NCBI RefSeq assembly: GCF_001294205.1
Contig: NZ_LAQT01000037.1
Span: 124,001 to 188,000, forward strand
Direction of reading: 5' to 3'
DNA: 64,000 nucleotides
Origin: Amantichitinum ursilacus
GTDB taxonomy: Bacteria > Pseudomonadota > Gammaproteobacteria > Burkholderiales > Chitinibacteraceae
Part shown: positions 61,744-64,000 of the stretch, in pieces
Layout: the number at the start of each line of letters is the position of its first letter
Position numbering within the stretch: the first letter of the stretch is position 1
Program-made: the position numbers and the translations under genes
Notes under the pieces: model-generated
Told to the model about the DNA's origin: nothing
Seen by the model: only the letters and a program-made list of their open reading frames with translations
Database searches by the model: none

Positions 61744-64000
61744 ATGCCCGCCAATCTGTTGATTGTAGAGTCGCCCTCCAAGGCGAAAACGCTGAAGAAA
61801 TATCTGGGCAACGATTTTGAAATCCTTGCTTCGTACGGTCACGTCCGTGGCCTGGTGCGCAAGGATGGCTCGGTCGATACCGAGCATGACTTCAAGATGA
61901 AATACCAGGTCATCGACAAGAACAAAAAGCATGTCGATGCCATTTGTGCCGCCGTTAAAGATGCGCAGAACGTGTTTCTGGCAACTGACCCGGATCGCGA
62001 AGGTGAAGCGATCTCGTGGCACATCATGGAAATCCTGAAAGGTAAAAAGCTCACCACCAAAGACCGCACTTTCAAGCGCGTGGTGTTTCACGAGATTACC
62101 GAATCGGCTGTCAAAAATGCCGTCGCCAACCCGCGTGACATCGACGCCAACATGGTCGATGCGCAGCAGGCGCGTAGCGCGCTGGATTATCTGGTGGGCT
62201 TTAACCTGTCGCCGCTGCTGTGGCGCAAGGTGCGTTCCGGCTTGTCTGCCGGCCGCGTGCAAAGCCCGGCGCTGCGGCTGATTTGCGAACGCGAGCTGGA
62301 AATCCGCGCCTTTACCGCGCAGGAATACTGGACCATCCATCTCGACAGCCACAAGGCGCGCACCAAATTCAGCGCGCGTTTGTCGCAATGGCAAGGCAAA
62401 AAGCTCGATCAGTTTGATATCCCCAGCGAAACCTCGCAGGCCGATATCCTGAAAGCGCTGGAAGGCAAAGATGCCCGCGTGGCCAGCGTCGAGAAGAAAA
62501 AGAAATCGCGCAGCCCGGCCGCGCCGTTTACCACCTCCACGCTGCAACAAGAGGCCGTGCGCAAGCTGGGCATGACCACCGACCGCGCCATGCGCACCGC
62601 GCAACAGCTGTATGAAGGCGTGGATGTAGGCCAGGGCACGGTGGGTCTGATTACTTATATGCGTACTGACTCGGTGGCCTTGGCCAACGAAGCGCTGGAC
62701 GAAATTCGCGGCTACATCGAAAGCAGCTTCGACAAGGATTACTTGCCGAACGCGCCGGTGACGTACAAAAACAAAGCCAAGAACGCGCAAGAGGCGCACG
62801 AGGCCGTACGGCCGACGTCGATTTTGCGTACGCCTGATCAGGTTAAACCGTACCTGTCAGCCGACCAGTTCAAGCTGTACCAGATGATCTGGAAGCGCAC
62901 ACTGGCGTGCCAGATGACGCCGGCGCGCTTTGATACCGTGGGTGTGGATATCCAGGTGGGCACGGAGGCCGTGTTCCGCGCTTCGGGCCAGACGCTGGTG
63001 TTCCCCGGCTTTATCGCCGTGTACCAGGAAGATCAGGATGACGTTGAGTCGGATGACGAAGACGAAGCCCGTCTGCCCGCGCTGGAAGAAGGCGAAGCAC
63101 TGCCAGTGGATAAACTGAGCGGCGAGCAGCATTTTACCCAGCCGCCGCCGCGTTATTCCGAAGCCAGTCTGGTTAAATCGCTGGAAGAATTCGGTATCGG
63201 CCGCCCGTCCACCTATGCGTCCATCATCAAGACGCTGAAGGATCGCGAGTACGTTGATCTGGATAAAAAGCGTTTTATCCCGACCGACACCGGCGAAGTG
63301 GTGAACAAGTTTCTGACCGACCACTTTACCCAGTACGTGGATTACAACTTCACCGCGCGGCTGGAAGATCAGCTGGATGAAATCTCCAACGGTACCCGCC
63401 AGTGGATTCCGGTGCTGGACGAGTTCTGGACCCGCTTCCATCAACAAGTGGAAGAAAAACAGGGCTTGTCGCGCAAGGAAGTGACGCAGGAAGAGCTGGA
63501 TGAAGCCTGCCCCAAATGCGGCAACAAGCTGGCGATTCGTCTGGGCAAACGCGGCCGCTTTATCGGGTGCACCACGTACCCGGAATGCGATTACACCCGC
63601 AATCTGAACGAAGACGCCGATACCGCGCCCACCGAGCCCGAAGTGGTGGAAGGCCGCGTATGCCCGGAAGATGGCGGCACGCTGATCATCAAGACCGGCC
63701 GTTACGGCAAGTTTATCGGTTGCGCCAACTACCCGAAGTGCAAGCACATCGAGCCGTTGGAAAAACCGAAAGACACTGGCGTGGAATGCCCGGTGTGCAA
63801 CAAAGGCACCCTGACCGAAAAGAAAAGCCGCTACGGCAAGCTGTTCTATTCGTGCTCGACCTACCCGAAGTGCACATATGCAACATGGAATCCGCCCATC
63901 GCCGAGACCTGCCCGAAATGCCAGTGGCCGGTGCTGACACTCAAGACCACCAAGCGTCGGGGCCTGGAAAAAGTGTGCCCGCAGAAGGAATGTGGCTACG
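61744..64000 (+). CDS. topA: DNA topoisomerase I (3' end beyond the window)
   Basis: TopA relaxes negative supercoils. 752 codons are present and the frame is open at the right edge. The TOPRIM motifs are VESPSKAKT (E9) and DPDREGEAI (82-90). The active-site tyrosine is Y305 in LITYMRTDS. The archaeal/bacterial core is followed by C-terminal zinc-finger units beginning near residue 579 (CPKCGNK...GCTTYPEC, CPEDGG...GCANYPKC, CPVCNKG...SCSTYPKC), with another CPKC near the edge. It is the last gene of lysM-dprA-smg-topA. Confidence 0.97.
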   Translation, partial: MPANLLIVESPSKAKTLKKYLGNDFEILASYGHVRGLVRKDGSVDTEHDFKMKYQVIDKNKKHVDAICAAVKDAQNVFLATDPDREGEAISWHIMEILKGKKLTTKDRTFKRVVFHEITESAVKNAVANPRDIDANMVDAQQARSALDYLVGFNLSPLLWRKVRSGLSAGRVQSPALRLICERELEIRAFTAQEYWTIHLDSHKARTKFSARLSQWQGKKLDQFDIPSETSQADILKALEGKDARVASVEKKKKSRSPAAPFTTSTLQQEAVRKLGMTTDRAMRTAQQLYEGVDVGQGTVGLITYMRTDSVALANEALDEIRGYIESSFDKDYLPNAPVTYKNKAKNAQEAHEAVRPTSILRTPDQVKPYLSADQFKLYQMIWKRTLACQMTPARFDTVGVDIQVGTEAVFRASGQTLVFPGFIAVYQEDQDDVESDDEDEARLPALEEGEALPVDKLSGEQHFTQPPPRYSEASLVKSLEEFGIGRPSTYASIIKTLKDREYVDLDKKRFIPTDTGEVVNKFLTDHFTQYVDYNFTARLEDQLDEISNGTRQWIPVLDEFWTRFHQQVEEKQGLSRKEVTQEELDEACPKCGNKLAIRLGKRGRFIGCTTYPECDYTRNLNEDADTAPTEPEVVEGRVCPEDGGTLIIKTGRYGKFIGCANYPKCKHIEPLEKPKDTGVECPVCNKGTLTEKKSRYGKLFYSCSTYPKCTYATWNPPIAETCPKCQWPVLTLKTTKRRGLEKVCPQKECGY

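Overview
The window reads as a chromosomal segment of a GC-rich, chitin-degrading betaproteobacterium, most likely order Neisseriales near Chitinibacter/Silvimonas/Amantichitinum. This is inferred from protein style, from conserved betaproteobacterial gene orders (ilvI-ilvH-ilvC; sigma factor-DUF3619-DUF3106-RDD; def-fmt-htpX-rsmB-DUF4390-ntrY-ntrX-trkA-trkH; lysM-dprA-smg-topA) and from two multimodular chitinases. Most of it is core genome. No insertion sequence, prophage, integrase, CRISPR array or plasmid replication gene was seen, and no pseudogene was found.

Layout. 1-3.3 kb: tonB-exbB-exbD (minus strand), divergent from a PepSY-type membrane protein across a Fur-box-like palindrome, then a YgjP-like metallopeptidase. 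3.3-6.7 kb: ilvI-ilvH-ilvC for branched-chain amino acids. 7.3-9.3 kb: an ECF-type sigma factor operon with DUF3619, DUF3106 and RDD membrane or secreted proteins. 9.3-15.8 kb (minus): the miaB/phoH/ybeY/corC/lnt neighbourhood of tRNA modification, rRNA maturation and lipoprotein acylation, with YhcH and UPF0149 genes between miaB and phoH. 15.8-17.8 kb: a small secreted protein, a Kdo hydroxylase and a small membrane protein. 18-25.3 kb: a 1660-residue autotransporter with nine Ig-like (He_PIG-type) repeats, convergent with a secreted M66-like metalloprotease carrying a beta/gamma-crystallin-like domain. 25.8-31.2 kb: tRNA-Met, midA, a pteridine-reductase-like SDR, sodC, ttcA, a spermidine-synthase-like gene and rppH. 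31.3-38.7 kb: pilS-pilR, a PhzF-family gene, ppc and an unknown secreted protein. 39.4-43 kb: two secreted GH18 chitinases with mirror-image domain order and nearly identical chitin-binding modules. 43-47.9 kb: a FUSC-family membrane protein, murB, mpl and a diguanylate cyclase. 47.9-58.8 kb (minus): trkA-trkH, ntrY-ntrX, DUF4390, rsmB, htpX, fmt and def. 59-64 kb (plus): a LysM protein, dprA, smg and topA, which runs off the right edge.

How the genes work together. The extracellular block (autotransporter, M66-like protease, two chitinases) with PilSR control of type IV pili suits an organism that attaches to and digests chitinous surfaces. MurB, Mpl, Lnt, KdoO and CorC serve the envelope. 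TonB-ExbBD and the PepSY protein are probably iron-controlled.

Most notable observations: an NtrX-like regulator whose AAA+ domain has lost the Walker A lysine, the GAFTGA loop and a normal Walker B; a four-copy 33-bp palindromic intergenic repeat (GGTGGGTCTTGACCCACC core with a fixed GSCTTT-N4 flank) that resembles a REP family; the mirrored chitinases with exchanged binding modules; and the autotransporter/protease convergent pair.
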